A DNA stretch of 64,000 bases, taken from positions 15,552 through 79,551 of the forward strand of contig DASWED010000065.1 of assembly GCA_036394995.1 (NCBI GenBank), given 5' to 3'. Position numbers and translations under genes: made by a program. The notes under the pieces are model-generated. The model saw only the letters and a list, made by a program, of their open reading frames with translations. It ran no database searches and was not told the origin of the DNA. This document shows, in pieces, positions 25,406-33,338 of the stretch (within the stretch, counting starts at the first letter, position 1; each line of letters opens with the position of its first letter). This DNA is from DASWED01 sp036394995 (GTDB lineage Bacteria > Actinomycetota > UBA4738 > JACQTL01).

Positions 25406-26182
25406 CTAGAAGGCCGAGCCCAGGGTCTGGCCTCCGTCGATCACCAGCACCGAGCCGGTGACGAACGACGCCGCAGGCGAGCACAGGTACAGCGCCGCGG
25501 CGGCCACCTCCTCGGGCTCGCCGAACCGGCCGAGCGGGGTGCTTCTGATGATCTCCTCCTCGAAGCCGGGAACGAGCTGGCGGGGCGCCATGCTCATGGG
25601 TGTGTCGATCCACCCCGGCGCGAGCGCGTTCACGCGGACCCCGGACGGGCCCCACTCCCGCGCGGCCGTCTTCGTGAGCTGGATCATGGCGGCCTTCGAC
25701 GCGCCGTAGTAGCCCACGCCCGGCGTCGCGGTGAGCCCCGCGACGCTGGCCACGTTGAGGACGCAGCCGGAGCCCTTCGCCAGCAGGACCGGCGCCGCCG
25801 CGTGCATCGCGTAGAACGCCGAGAGGAAGTTGATCCGGAGGTACTTCTCGAACCCCTCCACCTTCGTGCTCTCCACGGAGGCCATGAACGGCGCCGCGCC
25901 GGCGTTGTTCACCAGGATGTCGAGCGTCCCGAGCTCGTCCACCGTTCGTTCGACCATCTCCCGGACGGCGTCCGCGTCGCCCACGTCGGTGGGCACGGCC
26001 AGGGCACGGCGCCCCAGGGCCCCGACCTCCTTGGCGACCAGCTCGAGGTCCTCCCGGCCCCGCGCGGCCACCGCCACGTCGGCCCCGGCCTCGGCGAAGG
26101 CCAGCGCGATGGCCCGCCCGATCCCCTTGCTCCCCCCCGTCACCAGGGCCACCTGTCCATCGAGCGACAGCGACACGGTCAT
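25406..26182 (-). CDS. FabG-like short-chain dehydrogenase
   Basis: A 258-residue SDR with VALVTGGSKGIGRAIAL, LVNNAGAAPF, NVASVAGLTATPG and the catalytic YYGASKAAMIQL. PGWIDTPMS and EEVAAAALYLCSPAASFVTGSVLVIDGGQT are typical of FabG-type 3-oxoacyl reductases and related alcohol dehydrogenases of lipid metabolism. ATG 26182 has GAGGAGG about ten bases upstream. It ends five bases before the decayed epimerase start, so that remnant would have been the next gene in the operon. Confidence 0.88.
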   Translation of the reverse strand: MTVSLSLDGQVALVTGGSKGIGRAIALAFAEAGADVAVAARGREDLELVAKEVGALGRRALAVPTDVGDADAVREMVERTVDELGTLDILVNNAGAAPFMASVESTKVEGFEKYLRINFLSAFYAMHAAAPVLLAKGSGCVLNVASVAGLTATPGVGYYGASKAAMIQLTKTAAREWGPSGVRVNALAPGWIDTPMSMAPRQLVPGFEEEIIRSTPLGRFGEPEEVAAAALYLCSPAASFVTGSVLVIDGGQTLGSAF

Positions 26183-26524
26183 CGGTGTGGAACCTCCTCG
26201 TGATCGACGTTCGTTACGGGGCGTGCCTGCCATCGAACCACAGCCGCGGCCGGGGTGTGTTCGACCACCGGCCCGAGCCGCTCCTCGCCCCGGGGGTAGG
26301 CCCCTGAGTAGAATCGCATTCGACAGGAAAGCCCTGTCGGAGGGCGTTCCGCCACATTGCATCGAGCCGTCCCCTCGGGGACGACCACTTCGACCGACCG
26401 AGTTGGACCGGATGACGAGACGAGGAGCTGGACCGGACACCGGATAGATCGCGACGGTCGCGTCAAACGCGCGTGGTGGAACGCCTCCCGTGAGGCCCCC
26501 TTTGAGGGGCGGCTCGGAGGCGTG
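26183..26524. other. Intergenic region with promoter and two hairpins upstream of the Clp1-like gene
   Basis: Between the divergent SDR and Clp1-like genes lie a plus-strand -10 TAGAAT (26309-26314), a 7-bp hairpin CGACAGG/CCTGTCG (26321-26339) and a second 7-bp hairpin CGTCCCC/GGGGACG (26368-26383). An open frame from TTG 26357 covers the second hairpin but reads Arg/Thr-rich and has no family likeness, so I treat the segment as a structured leader. No known riboswitch was recognised. Confidence 0.45.
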
Positions 26525-27415
26525 GTGGACGAGTACGCTGAGCTGGTCGAACGCGCCGTGGCCTCCAAGCGCACGGTGGTGCTCTTCGGCGGGCTCGACT
26601 CCGGCAAGACCACCCTGTCGAAGACCCTGATCCGGGCCGGGCTCGCGGCGGGGCGCTCGCCCGCCTACCTCGACGCCGACCCCGGGCAGAAGTCCGTGGG
26701 ACCCCCCACGACGGTGGGCCTGCGGATGATCTCCTCCGATGCCGACCTCGAGCCCGACTCCCTGTCCACGGCCGACGCCCAGGTGTTCGTGGGCGCCACC
26801 ACGCCACAGGGGAACCTGCTCCCGCTCGTCACCGGCGCGGCCCGACTCCAGGCCATGGCGTTCGAACGGGGGGCCGACTTCGTGGTGGTGGACACGAGCG
26901 GCCTGGTCTCCGGCGTGTACGGGCAGCTGCTGAAGTACCACAAGGTGGAGTCGCTCCGACCGGAGCTCGTGGTGGGCCTCCAGCGGGGGGAGGAGCTCGA
27001 CCCCCTGCTCGGCATCATCCGGCGGTTCTTCGAAACCGAGGTGGTCTCGATGGGCATCCACCCGTCCGTGGTCCCCACCTCCGTCGACCAGCGGGCAGCG
27101 AACCGGGAGGGCGCCATAGCCCGCTACTTCACCGAGCCCCTGCAGCGTTATCGGGTCAAGCCGACGGTGTTCATGCCGGCCCTCCCGGCGTTCTTCGACC
27201 TCACGGAGCTCGATCGCCTGGTGGTGGGCCTGGCCGACGGCGTGGGCGGCTACCTCGGGATCGGCTATCTTGAGCATTCGGGCGAGGAGGGCATCCTCCG
27301 GCTCATCTCCCCGGTCGCCGAGGCGCCGAAGGCCCTCCGTCTGGGCTCGGTGCGGGTCGACGAGGAGTACCGGGCCAAGAGGATGGACCTGCGGAACCTG
27401 TTGGGGACGGACTAG
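26525..27415 (+). CDS. Clp1/GRC3-like P-loop polynucleotide kinase
   Basis: The protein (296 residues from GTG 26525; the frame is open back to 26357) has a Walker A, GGLDSGKTT, followed by AYLDADPGQKSVGPPTTVGL. The D-x-D-x-G-Q-x5-P block is the hallmark of the Clp1/GRC3 family, and the GPPTTVGL form resembles the archaeal 5'-OH polynucleotide kinases. VDTSGLV is a likely Walker B region. These enzymes phosphorylate RNA or DNA 5' ends. The C-terminal 100 residues contain a small beta domain. It precedes the bS22 gene by 53 bp. The start is uncertain: GGAGG is only four bases from GTG 26525. Confidence 0.78.
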   Translation: MDEYAELVERAVASKRTVVLFGGLDSGKTTLSKTLIRAGLAAGRSPAYLDADPGQKSVGPPTTVGLRMISSDADLEPDSLSTADAQVFVGATTPQGNLLPLVTGAARLQAMAFERGADFVVVDTSGLVSGVYGQLLKYHKVESLRPELVVGLQRGEELDPLLGIIRRFFETEVVSMGIHPSVVPTSVDQRAANREGAIARYFTEPLQRYRVKPTVFMPALPAFFDLTELDRLVVGLADGVGGYLGIGYLEHSGEEGILRLISPVAEAPKALRLGSVRVDEEYRAKRMDLRNLLGTD

Positions 27416-27468
27416 ACTCCCACGGCCTGCCCGACAAGCCGAAAACCGAGAAGGAGCGACGCAAACTC

Positions 27469-27570
27469 GTGCCCTCGCTGGTCAAGAAGCGCCGCAAGAA
27501 GATGCGGAAGAAGAAGCACAAGAAACTGCTGAAGCGAACGCGCCACCAGCGGCGGCAGCAGGGCCGCTAG
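27469..27570 (+). CDS. Small ribosomal subunit protein bS22
   Basis: A 33-residue, very basic protein: VPSLVKKRRKKMRKKKHKK, then LLKRTRHQRRQQGR. It matches the AURKAIP1/COX24-domain peptide known as bS22 in mycobacterial ribosomes, which is restricted to Actinobacteria and relatives. GTG 27469 has AAGGAG (27451-27456) 12 bases upstream, and a -10-like TAGACT stands at 27413-27418, overlapping the previous stop. In Mycobacterium the order is proC, a helix-turn-helix gene, bS22, galE2 and an acyltransferase. Here galE2 and the acyltransferase follow after one inserted gene. Confidence 0.9.
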   Translation: MPSLVKKRRKKMRKKKHKKLLKRTRHQRRQQGR

Positions 27571-27602
27571 GCCCGGCCGATCTCACGTCGAAGGGGACGC
27601 GC

Positions 27603-28460
27603 GTGACCCGTCCCATCGTCTTCTGCACGGACTACGGGCTCGACGACGAGTTCGTCGGCGTGTGCCACGGCGTGATCGCCCGGATCGCCCCCGGCGCGCG
27701 GGTCATCGATCTGGCCCACGGCATTCCGCCCCAGGACGTCCTGCGAGGGGCCATGGTCCTGGCCGGCGCTGCGCCGTTCATGCCCGAGGACGCCGTGTAC
27801 CTGGGCGTGGTCGACCCGGACGTCGGGGGTCCCCGCGGCGCGATCGGGGTCCGGGCGGCCTCCGGCGCGCTGCTCGTGGGGCCGGACAACGGGCTCCTCA
27901 GCCTGGCATGGGAGGCCTTGGGCGGCGCCGAGGCCGCCGTCGAGATCGCCGCCTCCGACGTCCTGCTCGAACCCGTCTCCGCCACGTTCCACGGCCGGGA
28001 CGTGTTCGCGCCGGCGGCCGGCCACCTGGCGAATGGCCGCGCGCTTGGCGATCTGGGACCGGAGGTGGAGGTGGGGGATCTGGAGCGGGTGGTGGTCCCG
28101 GCCCCGGTCGTGTCGGACGGCGAGGTGGCGGCGGTCGTCCTCGCCGTCGACCGGTTCGGCAACCTCCAGACGAACGCCCGCCCCGATGACCTGGCCGAGG
28201 CCGGGCTGGGGTCCCTCGGGTCCCTCCGCGTGACCCATGCCGAGGGGCACGGCGTGGTCCGGCCGGCAACCACCTTCGCCGACGGGCTCCCCGGGGAGGT
28301 CCTGCTGATCGAGGACTCGAGCGGGTACCTGTCGCTCGTCGCGAACCGGGCCGACGCCTCGATCACCCTGGGCCTCCACGCCGGCGACGACCTGACGATC
28401 TCCCTCCCTCCGGGGCCCCCGGTCGGGAGGCCCCCGATGGGACCGAGGCCCGTCCGGTAG
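27603..28460 (+). CDS. SAM hydroxide adenosyltransferase (DUF62)
   Basis: A 285-residue member of the SAM hydrolase/halogenase (DUF62) family, which converts S-adenosylmethionine and hydroxide to adenosine and methionine. It begins RPIVFCTDYGLDDEFVGVCHGVI with the substrate-binding Asp residues, continues DLAHGIPPQDVLRGAMVL, VYLGVVDPDVGG, LLVGPDNGLLSLAW, and has FHGRDVFAPAAGHLANG, which includes the H-R-D triad region of the hydrolases. A C-terminal beta domain (DRFGNLQTN onward) completes the family layout. GTG 27603 follows AAGGGGA. It separates bS22 from the galE2-like gene. Confidence 0.88.
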   Translation: MTRPIVFCTDYGLDDEFVGVCHGVIARIAPGARVIDLAHGIPPQDVLRGAMVLAGAAPFMPEDAVYLGVVDPDVGGPRGAIGVRAASGALLVGPDNGLLSLAWEALGGAEAAVEIAASDVLLEPVSATFHGRDVFAPAAGHLANGRALGDLGPEVEVGDLERVVVPAPVVSDGEVAAVVLAVDRFGNLQTNARPDDLAEAGLGSLGSLRVTHAEGHGVVRPATTFADGLPGEVLLIEDSSGYLSLVANRADASITLGLHAGDDLTISLPPGPPVGRPPMGPRPVR

Positions 28461-28471
28461 GCTGATCCCCG

Positions 28472-29524
28472 ATGGGTCAGCGGGTCCTGATCACCGGCAT
28501 CTCGCGTTTCCTGGGAGGCAAGCTCGCCCAGGAACTGGAGAAGGACCCCGAGGTCGACTCGATCGTCGGGGTGGACCTGGACGAACCGGAGGTCGACCTC
28601 GACCGAACGGAGTTCGTCCGGGCCGACATCCGCAACCCCCTCATCGTGAAGGTCCTCCAGACGGCGGAGGTGGACACCGTGGTCCACCTCTCCATCGTCA
28701 CTACGCCCACCCGGGTGGGCGGGCGGACGGCGATGAAGGAGCTCAACGTCATCGGGGCCATGCAGCTGTTCGGGGCGTGCCAGAAGGCCGAGTCCGTGAA
28801 GAAGCTGGTCATGAAGTCGACCACCGCGGTGTACGGCGCCGATCCCCGCGACCCCGCGGTGTTCACGGAGTCCGACCAGTCGCGGACCGTCCCCCGGTCC
28901 GGGCTCATGAAGGACGCCGTCGAGCTGGAGCGGTACGCCCGCGACTTCGGCCGGCGCCGGCCGGACGTCGACGTGACCATCCTGCGATTCGCGAACTTCA
29001 TCGGGCCCGACATCGAGACCACGCTGACCCGGTACTTCTCGCTCCCGGTGGTCCCCACCGCGATGGGGTACGACCCCCGCATCCAGCTGATCCACGAGGA
29101 CGACGCGCACGAGGCCCTGCGCCGGTCAGTCCGCGAGGACCATCCGGGCATCTTCAACGTCGCCGCCGACGGCGTGGTGTACCTGTCGCAGGCCGTCCGG
29201 CTCATGGGCCGACCGCCGATCCCGGTGATCCTGCCGCTGGCCACCCCGCTGGCGAACCTGCTGAAGCGGGCCGGCCGCGTGGACTTCGCCACCGACCAGC
29301 TGCAGTTCCTGCTGTACGGGCGCGTGGTGGACACCACCCGGCTCAAGGAGGACTTCGGGTTCACGCCCGAACACACCACCCGCGAGGCCGTGGAGGACTT
29401 CGTGGTGGGCCGGCGACTCCGTCAGGTGATCACGCAGGAGCGCGCCGAGAAGTGGGAGCGCGACGTGTACGACTTCCTGCGCCGCCAGGGGCAGGAGCGG
29501 TTCGAACGTTCGAAGAAGGGCTGA
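28472..29524 (+). CDS. NAD-dependent epimerase/dehydratase (GalE2-like)
   Basis: A 350-residue extended SDR. VLITGISRFLGGKLAQEL is the nucleotide motif, VDTVVHLSIVTTP follows, and KSTTAVYGADP replaces the usual SSxxVYG; no canonical YxxxK is obvious near 150, where GLMKDAVELERYARDFG stands, as in mycobacterial GalE2-type proteins. These are called UDP-glucose 4-epimerases but their substrates are unproven. A -10 TAGGCT (28458-28463) overlaps the previous stop and lies eight bases before ATG, suggesting a leaderless start. The next gene is the PlsC-like acyltransferase, as in mycobacteria. Confidence 0.84.
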   Translation: MGQRVLITGISRFLGGKLAQELEKDPEVDSIVGVDLDEPEVDLDRTEFVRADIRNPLIVKVLQTAEVDTVVHLSIVTTPTRVGGRTAMKELNVIGAMQLFGACQKAESVKKLVMKSTTAVYGADPRDPAVFTESDQSRTVPRSGLMKDAVELERYARDFGRRRPDVDVTILRFANFIGPDIETTLTRYFSLPVVPTAMGYDPRIQLIHEDDAHEALRRSVREDHPGIFNVAADGVVYLSQAVRLMGRPPIPVILPLATPLANLLKRAGRVDFATDQLQFLLYGRVVDTTRLKEDFGFTPEHTTREAVEDFVVGRRLRQVITQERAEKWERDVYDFLRRQGQERFERSKKG

Positions 29525-29532
29525 GGACGGAC

Positions 29533-30528
29533 ATGGCGCAGGTCATCTCGCTGGAGGACGCCAGGGGACGGCAGGACCCGGAGCGGTGCCGGGCCATGAC
29601 CGCGGCGGGCCGCCGGTGCAAGCGCCGGGCGGTCGGCGACACCGGGTTCTGCAGCGTCCACCTGCCCGAGCGTCCCGAGCACATCGGCCCCTTCTCGGCC
29701 CAGGCCGTGGAGCGCGCGCTCGACTTCGTCCGCCGCCGGGCCACCGGCGACTACGAGATCGACGAGTTCGGCTTCGATCGCGACCTCACCGAACAGATCC
29801 TCGCCCCAATCCTGCGGCCCATCGCCGAGCACTACTGGCGGGTGGAGTGGCGGGGCATGGAGAACATCCCGAACGAGGGCCCGGCCCTGCTGGTGGCGAA
29901 CCACGCGGGGTCCGTGCCGGTGGACGCCGTGGTCACGAAGTTCGGGATCTACGACCACCATCCGGCCCACCGCCACGTACGGCTCCTCGCCGCCGACCTG
30001 GCGTTCCGCATGCCGTTCAACGGCCCCATCGCCCGGAAGATGGGCTCCACCCTGGCCACCCAGGAGGACGCGTACCGCCTGCTGGCGAAGGGCGAGCTGC
30101 TCGGCGTGTTCCCCGAGGGCTACAAGGGCGTCGGCAAGGGGTGGAAGGAGCGGTACCGGCTCCAGCGGTTCGGCCGGGGCGGGTTCATCGAGGTGGCGCT
30201 GAAGGCCAAGGCCCCCATCATCCCGGTGGCCATCGTGGGCTCCGAGGAGATCTACCCCATGATTGCGAACGCGAAGTTCATCGCGCGCCTCGGCGGGTTC
30301 CCGTACTTCCCCATCACGCCGTTCTTCCCCTGGCTGGGACCCCTCGGTGCGATCCCGCTGCCGTCGAAGTGGATCATCGAGGTCGGCGAGCCCATCCCCA
30401 CCGATGGCTACCCCGACGACGCCTGGCAGGACGCCATGCTCGTCTTCAACGAGACCGACCGCGTCCGCGACCAGATCCAGCAGATGCTCTACCGCAACCT
30501 CATGTCCCGCCGCAGCGCGTTCTTCTAG
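29533..30528 (+). CDS. PlsC-like acyltransferase with N-terminal zinc-finger-like motif
   Basis: A 331-residue protein. Residues about 100-310 form a glycerol-3-phosphate/lysophosphatidate acyltransferase domain: LLVANHAGSVPVD (the His-Asp motif in the spaced form of the mycobacterial relatives), GVFPEGYKGVGKGW (substrate-binding FPEG) and APIIPVAIVGSEEIYP. The first 50 residues carry CRAMTAAGRRCKRRAVGDTGFCSVH, a CxnCxnCxxH pattern typical of a small zinc-binding motif. I know no role for it in acyltransferases. ATG 29533 is eight bases after the galE2 stop. It probably acts at the inner membrane in lipid assembly. Confidence 0.86.
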   Translation: MAQVISLEDARGRQDPERCRAMTAAGRRCKRRAVGDTGFCSVHLPERPEHIGPFSAQAVERALDFVRRRATGDYEIDEFGFDRDLTEQILAPILRPIAEHYWRVEWRGMENIPNEGPALLVANHAGSVPVDAVVTKFGIYDHHPAHRHVRLLAADLAFRMPFNGPIARKMGSTLATQEDAYRLLAKGELLGVFPEGYKGVGKGWKERYRLQRFGRGGFIEVALKAKAPIIPVAIVGSEEIYPMIANAKFIARLGGFPYFPITPFFPWLGPLGAIPLPSKWIIEVGEPIPTDGYPDDAWQDAMLVFNETDRVRDQIQQMLYRNLMSRRSAFF

Positions 30529-31058
30529 CCGTCGGCCGTGGGTTCGAGGAGCGTGAACGTGTCCCGGGCCACGAGGGACTCGTAGGCTCGCCACTCGACG
30601 TGGTAGTCGCCCGGCGGCATTTCCGGCCAAGCTTCCCCCGGATTTCGGCGCCAGAATCGGTAGGGAAAGTCGTAGGACCATCGAGGTAGCTCGAGATCGT
30701 CCTGGATCATGTAGGCGCCAGCGTCGGTCCGGTAGATCAGGCCGTGCGGATCCTGGACCCACACCGACACATTGGCGAGCGTGGAGAAGTCCGTGCTCTT
30801 CACCCAGAGCCGAACAATGATGGCGTCCCCTTCGACGATCTCGTGCCCGGCCTCCCAGTTCGGCATCGGGCTCGCCGGATCCACCCGGGGCCGGCGGCGC
30901 CGGAGCCTGGAGAACAGCAGTAGGCCGCCCACCACCACGGCCAGCCCGATCAGCGCGATCCACCACTGCTTGAAGGCCGCGGTCAGCACCACCGTGGTGA
31001 GCACGGTCACCACCGTGGTGGCGATCGTGGTGAGCACCGTCCGCGTCGCGTTGTCCAT
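30525..31058 (-). CDS. Membrane-anchored protein of unknown function
   Basis: A 177-residue protein with two closely spaced hydrophobic segments (about 8-28, TIATTVVTVLTTVVLTAAF, and 33-52, IALIGLAVVVGGLLLFS), a basic RLRRRRPR stop-transfer run, and a soluble C-terminal domain of about 115 residues rich in Trp and Tyr (NVSVWVQDPHG, ELPRWSYDFPYRFWRR, GDYHVEWRAYE). The soluble part looks like an Ig/beta-sandwich fold. Its stop (CTA on the plus strand) interlocks with the acyltransferase stop as CTAG, so the genes converge with no gap. No family is recognised. Confidence 0.68.
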   Translation of the reverse strand: MDNATRTVLTTIATTVVTVLTTVVLTAAFKQWWIALIGLAVVVGGLLLFSRLRRRRPRVDPASPMPNWEAGHEIVEGDAIIVRLWVKSTDFSTLANVSVWVQDPHGLIYRTDAGAYMIQDDLELPRWSYDFPYRFWRRNPGEAWPEMPPGDYHVEWRAYESLVARDTFTLLEPTADG

Positions 31059-31096
31059 TCAGCCGACCCGGACCGGATCTTCCGTCAACGGACCGG

Positions 31097-31261
31097 TCAG
31101 GGCGAGCCCGTCGAGCAGACTCCGGGGGTGGGGAGGGCGCCCGGGGAGGGGGGCCCGCAGAACCTCGGGGCGTCCCTGGTGCCCAGCGTGAACTGGTAGA
31201 TCGCGGCGCCCAGCAGGAGCGCGAACAGCACGATCACGGTGATGAGGGTTCCCTTGCGCAC
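31097..31261 (-). CDS. Small single-pass membrane protein
   Basis: A 54-residue frame from GTG 31261: VRKGTLITVIVLFALLLG continues through the membrane, then a short outside part with two cysteines (RFCGPP, GVCSTG) and a Pro/Gly-rich tail. One helix spans residues about 5-23. The orientation (basic N-terminus, inside) and the cysteine pair outside are consistent with a small exported-side protein. It lies between two minus-strand genes, 38 bp before the one at 31058 and 34 bp after the one at 31296. The ribosome site is weak, so coding is likely but unproven. Confidence 0.5.
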   Translation of the reverse strand: MRKGTLITVIVLFALLLGAAIYQFTLGTRDAPRFCGPPSPGALPTPGVCSTGSP

Positions 31262-31295
31262 GGCCGTGCCGAGGCTACCAGCGCCGCCGAAGGAC

Positions 31296-32123
31296 TCAGA
31301 ACGCGGGGGCGGGGGTGGGGTGCTCGAGGGGGAGGCGGGACTCGACGAACTCGCGGTTGCGGACCAGGACCTCCGTGAGGAGCTTCTCGTCCTTCATCCA
31401 CGGGCGGAGGTCCAGCTCCAGGGCGATGCTCCCCGAATACCGGCTCGTGGACAGCTCATCGAGGAAGTCGCCGAGGGGCAGGACGCCGTTCTCGTCGTAC
31501 ACCGGGAGGTGGGAGTCCCAGCCCTTGCCGGCGTTGTTCGACAGATGGACGTGCAGGACCTTGTCACGGTACCGCCGGAACACGTCGACGATGTCCAGCC
31601 CGGCCACCGCCGCGTGGCTGGTGTCGAGGACCATGTACGGGTTCCGGTCGAGCTCCTCGAACTCCTGTCCGGCGTGGAACGACAGCCCCCGTTCGCCGGG
31701 GAGCTTCACCGGGAACATGTTCTCCACGGCCACCGTCACGCCGGTGCGGGCCGAGAACTCGGCCAGGCTCTCCTCGATCCACCGGCGGTACCGCGTCTGC
31801 CAGCGGTACGGCGGGTGGACCACCACCAGCTCGGCCCCCACCTCCTCCGCCAGCTGCACGGACCGGTAGATCTTCCCGAGCGGGTCGGTGCCCCATACCC
31901 GCCGCGTGATCAGCAGGAACGGCGCGTGGATGACGTCGACCGTGACGCCGCTGTCCTCGGCGGCCTGGCGCAGCAGATGGGGGTCCTGCGTCGTGGGGTC
32001 GCCGGTGACCATCACCTCCACCGCCCGGTAGCCGGCGTCGGACACGATGCGGAGCGCGTCGCGGAGCGGCATCCGGTAGAACGGGGCGGTCGAGAACAGC
32101 AGGCGGGGCGCGACGGCGTTCAT
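31296..32123 (-). CDS. Sugar phosphate isomerase/epimerase-like TIM barrel
   Basis: A 275-residue AP endonuclease 2/xylose isomerase-like barrel. It has DAGYRAVEVMVTG, VDVIHAPFLL, LVVVHPPYRW, VTVAVENMFP (metal-ligand Glu), NPYMVLDTSHAAVAG (Asp/His), VLHVHLSNNAGKGWDSHLPV (His ligands and Asp-His) and GSIALELDLRPW (final Glu). The metal ligands expected for this superfamily are all present. It could isomerise a sugar, inosose or a related compound. ATG 32123 is the best start. The neighbours give no pathway. Confidence 0.82.
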   Translation of the reverse strand: MNAVAPRLLFSTAPFYRMPLRDALRIVSDAGYRAVEVMVTGDPTTQDPHLLRQAAEDSGVTVDVIHAPFLLITRRVWGTDPLGKIYRSVQLAEEVGAELVVVHPPYRWQTRYRRWIEESLAEFSARTGVTVAVENMFPVKLPGERGLSFHAGQEFEELDRNPYMVLDTSHAAVAGLDIVDVFRRYRDKVLHVHLSNNAGKGWDSHLPVYDENGVLPLGDFLDELSTSRYSGSIALELDLRPWMKDEKLLTEVLVRNREFVESRLPLEHPTPAPAF

Positions 32124-32287
32124 CGGTGCCCGCCGGGCAGGGAGTCGATCATCGGGCGCATGTCCGGCAATTGTATCGGCGCCCCATCCCCGCCCCGCGA
32201 GGCCGTTCGGTGAAGATTCGATGACGCCTCCGGGACGGGCGCGGTGGGGCCGGACGCTCCGGTGGGCTATCCTCACCCGGCGAGCGG

Positions 32288-33325
32288 GTGGGGCTCGAGC
32301 GGAAGGACGACGCCACGGAGCGAGACAACGCACCGGCGTGGGATGGCAAACCGGGCCGCTACGAGGTGTGGTTCGTCACGCTGTCCGACGGCCGGAACGG
32401 CTACTGGATCAGGTCCACCCTGCACGCGCCCACCGGTGCGCCCCCGGAGGGCCGGGTGTGGTTCGCCCGGTTCGACCGGGAAGATCCATCGCGAACGCTG
32501 GCCCTGAACGCGGGGTTCGCCATGGACCGGGTGTCGGACCGGCCCGACCCGTTCGAGGTCCGGATCGGCGACGCCGAGTTCGCCTCGGGACGGGCCTCGG
32601 GCACGCTCGCGGGGGACGGGCACGAGGTCTCGTGGGACCTCACGTGGCCCACCGGCGACGACACGCTCCGGCTCCTCCCGGACGCCCTGTACCGGGGCGC
32701 CCTGGCCCCCACCAAGCCGTACTCGCCGAACCCGGCCACCAGCTTCTCCGGCACGGTCACGGTCGACGGCGAGCCGGCGACCCTGGACGGCGTCCCCGGC
32801 CAGCAGGGGCACCTGCACGGGTCGCGGCACGCGGAGCGCTGGACCTGGGCCCACTGCTCGGCGTTCGAGGGCCACGCCGGGACCGCGGTCGTGTCCGCCC
32901 TCACCGCGCAGGGGAAGCGGGGGCCGATCACCACGCCGTTCACCACGTTCGTCACGGTCCGCCTGGGCGGCCGGAGCATCAAGCTGCGGAAGGTCTCCCG
33001 CGGTCCGGACACCGCCCTCGGCGCCTGGCGGATCGACCTGTCCGACCGCCGGTACCGCCTCACCGGCCGGGTCGCGGGCGACCCCGAGCGCATGGTCCAG
33101 GCCCGGTACCTGGACCCCGACGGGACCCCGAGGTGGTGCCACAACAGCGAGGTGTCCTCCTCGCGGTTCGTCCTGTTCGAACGGATGCGGCGCGGCGGGT
33201 TCGACGAGATCGCCGTCCTGTCATCGGAGGGCACCACCCACGCCGAGTGGGCCGGCCGGACGCCCGCGCCCGGGGAATTCGTCCAGCACGTCGACCTGGG
33301 CCGAACGGGCGAGGGCGGCGGATAG
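32288..33325 (+). CDS. Putative lipocalin/CrtC-like beta-barrel protein
   Basis: A 345-residue soluble protein with alternating strand patterns and many Trp residues, reminiscent of the AttH/CrtC two-barrel fold (hydroxyneurosporene synthase and tocopherol cyclase-like proteins). The segment GQQGHLHGSRHAERWTWAHC resembles the conserved G-H-x-W-G/H-W-x-W-x-H block of that superfamily. No signal peptide is seen. TATCCT at 32268-32273 lies 15 bases before GTG 32288, consistent with a nearly leaderless mRNA. It ends 13 bases before the acyl-CoA ligase. A role with lipid or isoprenoid substrates is inference. Confidence 0.6.
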   Translation: MGLERKDDATERDNAPAWDGKPGRYEVWFVTLSDGRNGYWIRSTLHAPTGAPPEGRVWFARFDREDPSRTLALNAGFAMDRVSDRPDPFEVRIGDAEFASGRASGTLAGDGHEVSWDLTWPTGDDTLRLLPDALYRGALAPTKPYSPNPATSFSGTVTVDGEPATLDGVPGQQGHLHGSRHAERWTWAHCSAFEGHAGTAVVSALTAQGKRGPITTPFTTFVTVRLGGRSIKLRKVSRGPDTALGAWRIDLSDRRYRLTGRVAGDPERMVQARYLDPDGTPRWCHNSEVSSSRFVLFERMRRGGFDEIAVLSSEGTTHAEWAGRTPAPGEFVQHVDLGRTGEGGG

Positions 33326-33328
33326 ACT
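33323..33328 (+). promoter_or_regulatory. -10 box TAGACT for the acyl-CoA ligase
   Basis: TAGACT overlaps the stop codon of the upstream gene and ends ten bases before ATG 33339, so the ligase may have its own leaderless transcript. No ribosome-binding site precedes the ATG. Confidence 0.45.
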
Positions 33329-33338
33329 CGCGCCTGCC

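Noticed and set aside
26357..26524. Upstream extension of the Clp1-like protein from TTG 26357
   Set aside because: The extension is Arg/Thr-rich, without family likeness, and overlaps a perfect hairpin; a later GTG is preferred.
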